A stretch of DNA of 34,904 bases from Gammaproteobacteria bacterium (GTDB taxonomy: Bacteria; Pseudomonadota; Gammaproteobacteria; Steroidobacterales; Woeseiaceae), in assembly GCA_029884165.1 (NCBI GenBank), contig JAOUIH010000031.1:1-34904 (forward strand), read 5' to 3'. The translations under genes and the position numbers were made by a program. Below are positions 16,861 through 23,809 of the stretch, one piece after another. Positions within the stretch are counted from its first letter, which is position 1. The number at the start of each line of letters is the position of its first letter. Below the pieces are notes generated by a model that saw nothing but the letters and a program-made list of their open reading frames with translations, did no database searches and was not told where the DNA came from.

Positions 16861-17574
16861 CTATTCGTCGACCTGCACCTTTCCCCTTACGTTGGCGACC
16901 CGCAGCGAACCGCTGCCGGACTCCTCCACAATAAGGTCCTGTTCGACGTCGTCCACATCGATGCCACCCGATCCGTCGTCGATGCGCACACTGCCGCCAA
17001 CCTCCCGGATCTCGATGCTGCCAGAGCCGTCCACGATCGACAGGCTGCCGCCGACGCCCGTCACCGAAACAGAGCCCGAACCGTCCTCGATCCGGACTTC
17101 ACCGCCGACGTGCCGCAACGTGATCGATCCGGAGCCGTCATCGATACTGACGTCTCCGAGTACGTCCCGGACCTCCATGGCCCCTGAGCCGTCGTCCACG
17201 GCGAGACCGAGGCGGCTCGGCACCCGCACCTCGAGGCTGATACCCGGACCGTCGCCCCAGCCGAACCCCGTTTCTTCAAAGTAGCTCTTCAGAACGGCGC
17301 TGTCGCCACGGCGTTCGAGTGTCAGCACCAGGCTGTCCTCGATCAGCTGGCGCGCACCGTCTTCATTGCGCCCGGGCACCGAGATCGTAGCGTTAACCTG
17401 CACTTCGTCGAGATCCGGGCTGCCGACGACCGATAGATCACCCGAACCGGTTTCGACCTCCAGGTGGCCGATTCCCTCGGCGTCCAGCCGGAGGTCCCGC
17501 GTTTCAACGAAGCCGTTCGTAGCGGCGTGAGCCAGCGTCGCCGCAAACGACAACAGAAGAATAATGCCCCTCAT
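16861..17574 (-). CDS. Exported DUF4097-type beta-repeat protein
   Basis: This 237-residue protein has a signal peptide (MRGIILLLSFAATLAHA) and then a DUF4097-like repeat region. From residue about 125 an 18-residue unit recurs six times, centred on D-D-G-S-G (residues 128, 146, 164, 182, 200, with a divergent copy at 218). Each copy has the form beta strand, DGSGS, beta strand, gly-gly turn, which predicts a right-handed parallel beta-helix with stacked Asp and Ser turns. An earlier weak copy is seen at 41-45. Proteins of this type are often cell-envelope proteins of unknown function. AGGAG lies 7 bases before the ATG. It converges with rlmJ and is divergent from the oxygenase gene. Confidence 0.82.
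   Translation of the reverse strand: MRGIILLLSFAATLAHAATNGFVETRDLRLDAEGIGHLEVETGSGDLSVVGSPDLDEVQVNATISVPGRNEDGARQLIEDSLVLTLERRGDSAVLKSYFEETGFGWGDGPGISLEVRVPSRLGLAVDDGSGAMEVRDVLGDVSIDDGSGSITLRHVGGEVRIEDGSGSVSVTGVGGSLSIVDGSGSIEIREVGGSVRIDDGSGGIDVDDVEQDLIVEESGSGSLRVANVRGKVQVDE
16879..17202 (-). repeat. Six tandem 54-bp units in DUF4097 gene
   Basis: The 18-residue protein repeat corresponds to 54 bases, and six units fill this stretch exactly. Each encodes an Asp-Gly-Ser-Gly turn; the fifth has DGSGG and the sixth reads ESGSG. The DNA copies are diverged, so the repeat is old rather than a recent slippage product. Confidence 0.75.
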
Positions 17575-17736
17575 GATCCTGCTCCTGGCGTGAATCCAAA
17601 CACTCCGGCGCCGGGCTGTGCCGGGCTGGTTACTAGTTGGATGCCCCTCGAGAAGCAATGGTTGCACGCGTTTGCATATACTGTCCCCCGAAGCGAACAG
17701 GCGGCCGAGTCGCAAGGATTACCGGAGAGGAACCTG

Positions 17737-18744
17737 ATGCAGGACCAGGATCGTGGCGCGGCACCGGCAGCGGGTCGATTCGTACAGGTGCCGCGACTGG
17801 ATGTGCGCGAGCTCCTGGCGGAAGCCGCGGGCCGCGAGCGGGCCGCCCGGCGCGTGCTCGACGCCTGCCGGGGCAGCGGTTTTTTTTGTGTCGACGGATT
17901 TCTGCGGCATTCCGGCACGCACGCGCGACTCCTTCAGGCGATGCGCGAGTTCTTCGACCTGCCCGCGTCCGATCCGCGCAAACAAGCCGTGGACGTCACC
18001 GGCCAGGCGGATACCCGGGGATGGATGCCGCTGTTTCGCGAGCCGGCCTATCAGCCCGGAACGCTGGCCAGGGTCGAGTCGTTCGACGTGGGGCGCCCGC
18101 GCAGGGCGAGCAACGATGCAGGTTACCTGGCAAACCGCTGGCCCCGGATACCGGGTTTCCGGAGCGTCGTCGAAGAGGCCTGGCATCAGTTCACCGACAT
18201 CGGCATGGCGGTCCTCGAGGCACTTGGCCTCGCCCTCGGATCCGAGCCATCGTTCTTTGCCGGGCGCTGCAGGTCACAGGACCTCAGTACGATGCGACTG
18301 CTTCACTACCCGGGCGTCCGTCCCGGTCGGCCGGACGACGCAAATGTCGGCATCGCGGCGCATACCGACTTCGAGTGCATCACGCTGATTTCACAGACGG
18401 CTCCCGGTCTCGAACTTCAGGATCGCGACGGTACCTGGCACGACGTACCCGTCGGGCCCGACAGTATCGTCGTCCTGCTCGGCGACATGCTGGAGCGATG
18501 GACCAATGGCGCGCTCCGCGCAACCGGCCACCGGGTCCGCAACCAGCCCGGTCAGCGTTACAGTGTCGTGCTCTTCTTTGCCGTCGACGATGCTGTCGTC
18601 GTACAACCGGAACAGAGCCTCATCAATCCCGGCGATACACCGCGCTATGCGCCGCTCCGGCAGCGCGATCATTCCCGCGCCCGGTTGGCGGAAGCGGAGA
18701 AGAACCGGGACGAGTATGCACGCACTGGCTACGGCATAACCTGA
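17737..18744 (+). CDS. Isopenicillin-N-synthase-family 2-oxoglutarate/Fe(II) oxygenase
   Basis: This is a cytoplasmic non-haem iron oxygenase of 335 residues. The N-terminal DIOX_N-like part covers about 14-130, including GSGFFCVDGF (47-55). The catalytic domain holds the facial triad His209 and Asp211 (AAHTDFECITL) and His265 (ATGHRVRN), and the RxS pair at 274-276 (GQRYSVVLFF) that binds 2-oxoglutarate. The substrate is unknown; relatives include ethylene-forming, gibberellin-type and antibiotic oxygenases. GGAGAGG lies 6 bases before the ATG at 17737, which decides the start. A longer reading would extend into the opposite DUF4097 gene. It ends 18 bases from the facing dehydratase. Confidence 0.9.
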   Translation: MQDQDRGAAPAAGRFVQVPRLDVRELLAEAAGRERAARRVLDACRGSGFFCVDGFLRHSGTHARLLQAMREFFDLPASDPRKQAVDVTGQADTRGWMPLFREPAYQPGTLARVESFDVGRPRRASNDAGYLANRWPRIPGFRSVVEEAWHQFTDIGMAVLEALGLALGSEPSFFAGRCRSQDLSTMRLLHYPGVRPGRPDDANVGIAAHTDFECITLISQTAPGLELQDRDGTWHDVPVGPDSIVVLLGDMLERWTNGALRATGHRVRNQPGQRYSVVLFFAVDDAVVVQPEQSLINPGDTPRYAPLRQRDHSRARLAEAEKNRDEYARTGYGIT

Positions 18745-18762
18745 ATCAGGTACCGATCCGTC

Positions 18763-19743
18763 TCAGAGTATGCTCTTCAGGGTTTCACGGGATATGTTCG
18801 CGCCGCAAATCACGACGACCACCTTCTGGTCGGCATAGCGCTCACTCGCAGCCAGGAGCCCTGCAAGAGCGACACCCGCAGACCCTTCGAGCAGCATGTG
18901 ATGCGCATCGATGAATCCGCGCATGGCCTCCGCGATCTCGTCCTCCGAGACGACGACGAAATCGTCTATCAGGTCGCGGCACAGATCGAAAGTTATCGCT
19001 CCCTCTTCGATACCGCCGGCCGTTCCGTCCGACAGGGTCGGCTCACTCGACTGGTCAAGTATGTGCCCCGCGCGTATCGAGTCAGTCATTACGACGGATG
19101 CGGCCGGCTGACAGGAAACGATCTTCACGGCGGGGTGCACGGCCTTCAGGAAAGCCGCAATTCCACTGATGAGCCCGCCGCCTCCGACGGCAACAAAGAC
19201 AGCATCCACGTCCGGCAATTGCCGGGAGATCTCGACGCCGCAGGTCCCCTGACCTATCACGACGTCGATATCGTTGTACGGCGACAGGTATTCCATGCCG
19301 TGTTCCTCGGCATAGGCCCGGGCGTGCGTCTCCGTGTCGAGGCCATCTTTGCCGAAAAGTCGAGCCTCGACTCCGGCGCGCCGTATCGCCGCCAGCTTCG
19401 TCGACGAGGTCTTCTCGGGGACGAATACCAGGCCGTGGACGCCGAGTTCCCGCATCGCGTGGGCAACGGCTGCGCCGTGATTCCCGCTCGAGGCGGCCAC
19501 GCAGCCCTTCTCCTTCTGCTCGGCGCTCATAGCCAGGAGTTTGTTCGTCGCACCGCGCAGCTTGAAAGAGCCCGTCAGCTGCAGGTTCTCGAGCTTCAGC
19601 CACACGCTCGCCCCCGAAAGTTCGCTGAAGTACGGCGAATAGTCGAGTGGCGTTTCTCGAACGTGGCCACGAATACGATTCGCCGCCAGCGCAATATCGG
19701 CAGGCAAGCGCGCCCGGTTCAGCGCCACGAGCCCAACCCCCAC
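18763..19743 (-). CDS. PLP-dependent threonine/serine dehydratase family protein
   Basis: This enzyme of 326 residues has fold type II PLP architecture. Lys61 in LTGSFKLRGA is the PLP lysine, ASSGNHG (84-90) contacts the substrate, and GGGGLISG (187-194) binds the cofactor phosphate. It lacks a regulatory ACT domain, so it is the TdcB/serine-dehydratase-like catalytic size. It may deaminate threonine or serine, or act as a racemase or a hydroxyectoine-type dehydratase, since paralogues share these motifs. The start is GTG at 19743; an in-frame GTG at 19728 with a G-rich site upstream is equally likely. It follows the DUF4412-like gene by 58 bases on the same strand and may be co-transcribed with it. 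Confidence 0.88.
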   Translation of the reverse strand: MGVGLVALNRARLPADIALAANRIRGHVRETPLDYSPYFSELSGASVWLKLENLQLTGSFKLRGATNKLLAMSAEQKEKGCVAASSGNHGAAVAHAMRELGVHGLVFVPEKTSSTKLAAIRRAGVEARLFGKDGLDTETHARAYAEEHGMEYLSPYNDIDVVIGQGTCGVEISRQLPDVDAVFVAVGGGGLISGIAAFLKAVHPAVKIVSCQPAASVVMTDSIRAGHILDQSSEPTLSDGTAGGIEEGAITFDLCRDLIDDFVVVSEDEIAEAMRGFIDAHHMLLEGSAGVALAGLLAASERYADQKVVVVICGANISRETLKSIL

Positions 19744-19801
19744 ACTCGCCCGGTCAGTTTGCGGCTCGCAGCGGGAATCCGGCGGCAGCGTCGCGGCGGG
19801 C

Positions 19802-20608
19802 TCACCTTATCACCTGCTCCCTGTAGCCCGCCGGCGGCCGCATCAGGGAAGCGTCGATGTCCCGAATTTCGCTCGACTTGAACCGCATTTCGTTGGTGAC
19901 TCCCCCGGTGTCGTCGAAATCGGCAGACCTGACCGGAAACCCTTCGATGTCGCGCATATGCGAGAACACGTCGCTGCGCGGCCCCATCAGGTCGAACCCG
20001 TCGCGCGAGAAGGCGCTGCGCATGTCTTCGAAAAAGCCTGCCATTGACTCGATGACCGGACGGATGTCATCGCCGCCTGTGACCTGTGACCAGTCGGCAA
20101 CGCAGAGTTCGCGCGACCTTGCGCCCTGTTCGAGTATGTCGTAGGTCTCACAGGAAAGCCCGGCCACCGATTCTTCTCCTGCGCCCTTTCGAAAGTCCCG
20201 CGGAGCCGGAGCTTCGGTCACTTCGCCGAACTGTTGACGCAGCATCTGCCTGGCGAACTCCTGCTGTTCAGGCGGCAACTGCTCGAGAGCCATTTCAGCT
20301 TCCCGCAGAGCCGAGCTGACCTGGTCCGCCATAGCCATTATCGAACCCCTGTCCAGCACGACGTATTCCCTGGTCGTATGATCGATCGCAATCAATTCCT
20401 GGCTGTCGCTTCGATAGATCAGCGAGCCTTCGTCGCCCTGCGACGACTCACCGGCATCGAGGCGCAGCGAATCCCCGTCAACGTAGATCACCAGGTCCGT
20501 ATTGATCGTCCGGTCGGGCAGCCGCTCCTCGGCAGCCATCCGGATGACCGTACCCGCCATTGCGAGCTGGCCACAGCCAAACAGAACTATCGTTAGTATC
20601 AGCCTCAC
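19802..20608 (-). CDS. Secreted DUF4412-like protein
   Basis: This 268-residue protein begins with a signal peptide (LILTIVLFGCGQLAMA) and has the look of DUF4412 proteins: a strand-rich domain with IYVDGDSLRLDAG and SLIYRSDSQELIAIDHTTREYVVLDR (about 41-87), a helical EMALEQLPPEQQEFARQML segment, and a cysteine pair Cys152 and Cys169 (SCETYDILEQGARSRELC) that may form a disulphide. The function is unknown; a periplasmic place is likely. The start is GTG with GGGGAT upstream. It lies 82 bases after the lipoprotein gene with a terminator between, so it probably has its own promoter. Confidence 0.68.
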   Translation of the reverse strand: MRLILTIVLFGCGQLAMAGTVIRMAAEERLPDRTINTDLVIYVDGDSLRLDAGESSQGDEGSLIYRSDSQELIAIDHTTREYVVLDRGSIMAMADQVSSALREAEMALEQLPPEQQEFARQMLRQQFGEVTEAPAPRDFRKGAGEESVAGLSCETYDILEQGARSRELCVADWSQVTGGDDIRPVIESMAGFFEDMRSAFSRDGFDLMGPRSDVFSHMRDIEGFPVRSADFDDTGGVTNEMRFKSSEIRDIDASLMRPPAGYREQVIR

Positions 20609-20637
20609 CTCGAATCCCCAGTCTCGACCTGCTCGTA

Positions 20638-20671
20638 TTAAAGAACGGGCCGGTCTGAGCCGGCCCGTTTC
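20638..20671 (-). terminator. Intrinsic terminator after the DUF3313 lipoprotein gene
   Basis: A perfect 10-bp stem, AACGGGCCGG (20644-20653) with CCGGCCCGTT (20660-20669), encloses a six-base loop. On the minus strand the stem is followed by TCTTTAAT, a U-rich tail. It sits about 20 bases after the stop of the lipoprotein gene that reads in this direction. The reverse orientation has only a short T-run. Confidence 0.8.
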
Positions 20672-20689
20672 GCCATCAGGAGGAGCGGA

Positions 20690-21373
20690 TCAACCTGCTT
20701 CCTGCGCCCGTATATATTCGAGGCCTTCCTTGATGATTACGCCGTAGCGTCGCGCCCAGCGGCGCACCTCGGCCCAGGTCGTGACCGTGTTCGCCTCCCT
20801 GAGCATGTCGCCAGCAGTTTCGACTACGCGGCGCTCGATACCGCGGTAGACGACTTCGCCGCTCATCGAGTCTACGGCCTCGACCACCAGCGTCGCCTCG
20901 CCGATCTCCGAAAGATATATCTCGCCGCGACCGACGATTTCGGGCGGAACATAGGACACGATGTCGAGCAGCACCCCTCGAATCATCAGGACGTCCGGAC
21001 CGGGTTCATCGACGAATTCCCAGCCCTGTGCTTTCGTCACTTCCTCGCGAAATACTTCCGTAACGGTCTGCTCGAGCTTGGCGCGATCGGCGTCGCTGAT
21101 CCAGAACTCGCGTGTTCCCGACCTGCGCGCAGTCAGGGAGGAGACCTTCGGCACCGCCCGGAATTCGAACGCTGCGCCGCCCGGCATCACTTTCTTGTAC
21201 TCGCTGAATTTCACATCCGGGTCGGCGTAAGCGAGCTTGAATCGAGAGTTATCGATCGGAACGAGCCCGTCGTAGGTGACCTCGGCCGTGGGACCGCTCT
21301 GCAGGCTCGGCGCCGGCGCTGTCGAGCAACTCGCCAGGACGACAGCCGAGGCAGTCAATAGAAACCTATTCAT
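20690..21373 (-). CDS. DUF3313-family lipoprotein
   Basis: This 227-residue lipoprotein has a clear lipobox LASC with Cys16. The mature part matches DUF3313: YADPDVKFSEYKKVMPGGAAFEF, then SDADRAKLEQTVTEVFREEVTKAQGWEFVDEPGPDVLMIRGVLLDIVSYVPP and VEAVDSMSGEVVYRG. The family is found in gammaproteobacterial envelopes, and its function is unknown. GAGG lies 7 bases before the ATG. It follows the DUF4136 gene by 122 bases on the same strand and is terminated by the hairpin downstream. Confidence 0.85.
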   Translation of the reverse strand: MNRFLLTASAVVLASCSTAPAPSLQSGPTAEVTYDGLVPIDNSRFKLAYADPDVKFSEYKKVMPGGAAFEFRAVPKVSSLTARRSGTREFWISDADRAKLEQTVTEVFREEVTKAQGWEFVDEPGPDVLMIRGVLLDIVSYVPPEIVGRGEIYLSEIGEATLVVEAVDSMSGEVVYRGIERRVVETAGDMLREANTVTTWAEVRRWARRYGVIIKEGLEYIRAQEAG

Positions 21374-21495
21374 CTTCAGACCTCGTGGTTGATAGTAAGA
21401 CTGTTGAGGAAGTGCCGTGTGACGGCCATTGCGCTGAACGAATCCGGCGGCCTTGGTATCAGGAAATTTCCGCGAGACTCGGCTGCGTTACATTC

Positions 21496-22095
21496 TCAGG
21501 GCTGGGCCACGCCCTCGCCGGCCCTGAACGGATAGGACTCGAAAAACTTCGGCACGGCTGCGTTAACACGAGCCTCGAGATTTTCGAAGGCATCGTCGCG
21601 GACGCGGCCTATGCCGACAGCCTCCCAGACCAGCTTCTTCTGCCGTGCGTCGACGAGATCGATGTTGACCGTGCCCTCGGTATACTGGCTCACGTGCGTT
21701 TCGGTTGCATAGCCGTAACCCATCCAGGGATCGTAGAAACCGCGCCGATAGCCGTAATACCCGTAGCCGCCGTACATCGGGGCCGGGCTCGTCGAGACTT
21801 TGGTCTTGTCCTCGAGCCGCGCATTGAAATTGATGAGCAGGTCCGGATCGTCCGATTTCTGGTAGCCCCGGGCCACCATCTCGCGATCGATGGCCTTGGT
21901 CATGTACTGCGAAAACAGGCTTTGGTAGCCGCTCGTATCAGGCCCGGCATCGGCGAAGAAGTTGTAGGTCCTGTAGTCGCTGAAATCGACGGTCTTGTCG
22001 AAATCCGAGCGGATCTTGCCGCCGGATGAGCAGCCGGCGAGCGCAATAGCGCAGGCGAAGATGGCCGCTCGCAGAACCAGTTTGTTTGTTTGCAT
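21496..22095 (-). CDS. DUF4136-family lipoprotein
   Basis: This 199-residue lipoprotein has a lipobox LAGC with Cys22. The mature protein begins DFDKTVDFSDYRTYNFF, the start of DUF4136, and continues with YMTKAIDREMVARGYQKSDDPDLLINF and TVNIDLVDARQKKLVWEAVGIGRV, the typical family end. A Gly/Tyr-rich insert (about 106-125, YGGYGYYGYRRGFYDPWMGYGY) is common here and likely forms a flexible surface loop. Its envelope function is unknown. GGGGAT precedes the ATG. A same-length open frame on the opposite strand is ruled out because it lacks any family features. Confidence 0.88.
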   Translation of the reverse strand: MQTNKLVLRAAIFACAIALAGCSSGGKIRSDFDKTVDFSDYRTYNFFADAGPDTSGYQSLFSQYMTKAIDREMVARGYQKSDDPDLLINFNARLEDKTKVSTSPAPMYGGYGYYGYRRGFYDPWMGYGYATETHVSQYTEGTVNIDLVDARQKKLVWEAVGIGRVRDDAFENLEARVNAAVPKFFESYPFRAGEGVAQP

Positions 22096-22332
22096 GGTAA
22101 TCCCCGTGGAATGCCAGGTTGGCGACAGGACTGCCCCACTGTCCGGGCCGGAATGGTACTACTGCAGGGGCCCGCTCGCCAATCCTCGGATACAAGCAGT
22201 TACAACTCAGATCTGGCACGCTGGGCTGACGTTTCGGAAAATGGCGGCACAGGAGACCGGCGGGCCAGCGGTGCGGAAAGTCTCCGACAACGCCTGCAGT
22301 CCGGCGTCAACCTGGCAAGACCTGGGGAAAAC

Positions 22333-23290
22333 ATGTTTCGTAGTGGCTCCTGGCCTCGAATTTGCCTGCTCGGCGCCGTCTTTGCGGCCGAAGCAGCCCA
22401 TTCCGTCGGCCAGGAGGTCGCCGATATCCCGTTTTTCGACGCGCTGCCCTGGGCGGGGGCATCCGCCTGGGCCAGAGCCTGTACCGCGCATTCGACACCG
22501 ACGACCAGCGCCAGTTCGACCTGATCCCGCTCTATCTGTATAAGGGCAAGCTATTGTTTTTTCGCGGGACCTCCGGGGGCGTGCACCTGCTGAACCGCGA
22601 CAGCCTCGAGCTCAACCTGCTCGGACGTTATCGCTTCCAGAAACTGGATCCGGATCGCAACGAATATTACGAAGGCCTTAGCGAGCCGCAAGCAGAGCGT
22701 CGACGCCGGCGTCGAGCTGACGGTCCGCGGCCGCTGGGGCGAATTCCGGGCCGACTGGCTGTCAGACGCGCTCGACCGGCACGGCGGGCAGTCGGCGGGC
22801 CTCGGCTACCGTTACCGGATTCAGGGCGGTAACTGGACTGTTTCACCCTTCATGATCTGGTCCTGGCAGGACGACGCTCTGACCGACTATTACTTCGGCG
22901 TTTCCGAAGATGAGGCGACGCCCGAACGCCCGGCCTACACGCCTGGCGAATCGCAGTGGGTCAGTTACGGGTTCAACTCGTCATGGCGCCTGTCCGACCG
23001 GATCACTTTTTTCGGCAACGTGGGTTTCGGTGGAGCCGATTCCAGCGTGCTGAACAGTCCCCTGGTCGAGGAGTCCAGCGGCTCTGGGTATTCCTTGGCG
23101 GTACCTATATTTTCGGCAACGTGCGTGCGCCCGAAAGCTACGTATCCGACGAGCGAAGGTCCGAATGGTCGTGGCGGTTGAATTACGGTTACCAGGCGGA
23201 CGGCAACATCGTCGGGGAGATCGACCAGGGCGATTTCAGCAAGAGCGCCTATGCGGACACGAATATCGCCGGCCTGACTTTCGGAGGGAA
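22333..23290 (+). pseudogene. MipA/OmpV-family outer-membrane protein, frameshifted remnant
   Basis: Reading across three frames restores much of a MipA/OmpV-type barrel protein. The ATG at 22333 has TGGGGA upstream and opens a signal-like start (MFRSGSWPRICLLGAVFAAE) to DALP. Then the frame must shift to GGGIRLGQSLYRAFDTDDQRQ and LFFRGTSGGVHLLN, next to QSVDAGVELTVRGRWGEFRA, DALDRHGGQSAGLGYRYR and DDALTDYYFGVSEDEATPER, and last to FLGGTYIFGNVRAPE, RRSEWSWRLNYGYQADGNIV and YADTNIAGLTFG. The single-base changes map near 22446-22449 (lost C), 22686-22687 (extra C) and 23086-23088 (lost G). The rest of the usual C-terminal barrel is missing, and the sequence runs on into a different gene. All lie in C or G runs, so read errors should be excluded. 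Confidence 0.75.
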
Positions 23291-23488
23291 GCCATCGATT
23301 ACTTCAAGACGAGGGCCACTCAGTTCATGGGCCAGGCCGGCTTCGCTGTCGCCAACCTCGGTATCGACGGCACGCCCGCGTACAACGATGGTGTCGCTGT
23401 CTTCACCGTTACCCGGTTCGGTCTGATGGGCGAGTTCACGATCTCGGGAGTCAAGTTCACCTACAGGCCGAATCCCGGCGGCAACTGA
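23282..23488 (+). pseudogene. 3' remnant of SYLF (YSC84-like) lipid-binding-domain gene
   Basis: The last 68 codons read in a third frame as AIDYFKTRATQFMGQAGFAVANL, then AYNDGVAVFTVTRFGLMGEFTISGVKFTYRP. This resembles the C-terminal end of SYLF domain proteins, in which a GMAVFTYAKGGLMYEASIGGQKF-like pattern precedes a short tail. There is no start codon or N-terminal half here; the segment begins where the MipA remnant stops. A deletion that joined the two genes is the simplest explanation. The family match is from memory of the pattern, so it is less certain than the MipA call. Confidence 0.55.
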
Positions 23489-23505
23489 CTGTCGAACGGC
23501 GCCAC

Positions 23506-23523
23506 GTGTGCAAATGTGCACAC
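23506..23523. promoter_or_regulatory. Perfect inverted repeat, CRP-like symmetric site
   Basis: GTGTGCAAATGTGCACAC has 7-base arms around a 4-base centre. Its core TGTGC-N6-GCACA keeps eight of ten bases of the CRP-type consensus TGTGA-N6-TCACA. It lies 18 bases after the remnant gene's stop, about 92 bases upstream of the predicted start of the riboswitch transcript. It could equally be a weak stem-loop. Confidence 0.4.
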
Positions 23524-23570
23524 CTGGCGATCATTGTCTGGACATAATCCGGTAAGCGGCGGCTGCTTCG

Positions 23571-23600
23571 TTGACAGTCCGATTCACGCTGTGCCACGAT
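23571..23600 (+). promoter_or_regulatory. Candidate sigma-70 promoter for the riboswitch transcript
   Basis: A perfect TTGACA (23571-23576) is followed after 18 bases by CACGAT (23595-23600), a weak -10. Transcription would start about 23607, exactly at the first base of the riboswitch P1 stem. The good -35 and the position support the call; the -10 is poor. Confidence 0.5.
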
Positions 23601-23605
23601 CGTTC

Positions 23606-23689
23606 AGGTAAGTAGAAGGGCACACCCGTCGAAAGGCGGGGCCGCAAAGCCACCGGTCTAAGGGGAAACCTATGACAGCGGGGTTGCCA
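23606..23689 (+). promoter_or_regulatory. Cyclic-di-GMP class I (GEMM-I) riboswitch aptamer
   Basis: The aptamer is complete. P1 pairs GGTAA (23607-23611) with TTGCC (23684-23688). The conserved block AGGGCACACC (23617-23626) leads into P2, CGTC/GGCG closed by a GAAA tetraloop (23631-23634). Next come CGCAAAGCC (23643-23651) and CCGGTCTAAGG, GGAAA and CCTATGA, where TCTAAG with TATGA forms the 11-nt-type receptor for the GAAA loop. It ends AGCGGGGTTGCC (23677-23688). The base matching G20 of the Vibrio Vc2 aptamer is G (about 23619), which fits c-di-GMP rather than cGAMP. The downstream leader before the oxidase gene is 121 bases and has sequences complementary to the aptamer. Confidence 0.93.
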
Positions 23690-23809
23690 ATACGAGCTGG
23701 TCTCGCGGCCACCGGCCGCCGGCAACCCTGTCCAACGCTTGCGTCGTTGGGTTCCCCTTGAATCGATAGTTGCGGTGCCCGTGGTCCAATCCCGTGATCC
23801 GGAGTCACC
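23690..23809 (+). promoter_or_regulatory. Expression platform of the c-di-GMP riboswitch
   Basis: Two stretches are complementary to the aptamer: GGCAACCC (23721-23728) to GGGTTGCC (23681-23688, the 3' side of P1), and TTCCCCTT (23752-23759) to AAGGGGAA (23660-23667, in P3). A local hairpin CCAACG/CGTTGG (23732-23737 and 23745-23750) competes with them. No T-run follows, so this is not a standard intrinsic terminator. GTGA/TCAC (23794-23797 and 23805-23808) can place the ribosome site GGAG (23801-23804) in a loop. Control of translation or of Rho access is therefore more likely. Confidence 0.6.

Noticed and set aside
18898..19881. Plus-strand open frame (327 codons) opposite the PLP dehydratase
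   Set aside because: It is antisense to a gene with complete PLP motifs and has no domain of its own.
21385..22029. Plus-strand open frame (214 codons) opposite the DUF4136 lipoprotein
   Set aside because: It is antisense to a lipoprotein gene with lipobox and family signature; it has no features of its own.
22096..22332. Leader before the MipA remnant, checked for a second riboswitch
   Set aside because: GC-rich and foldable, but no match to a cobalamin, glycine, SAM or c-di-GMP aptamer pattern could be made.
23606..23689. Reading the aptamer as a cGAMP (GEMM-Ib) riboswitch
   Set aside because: The selectivity base corresponding to G20 in Vc2 appears to be G, whereas cGAMP members have A at that place. 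In-line probing would be decisive.
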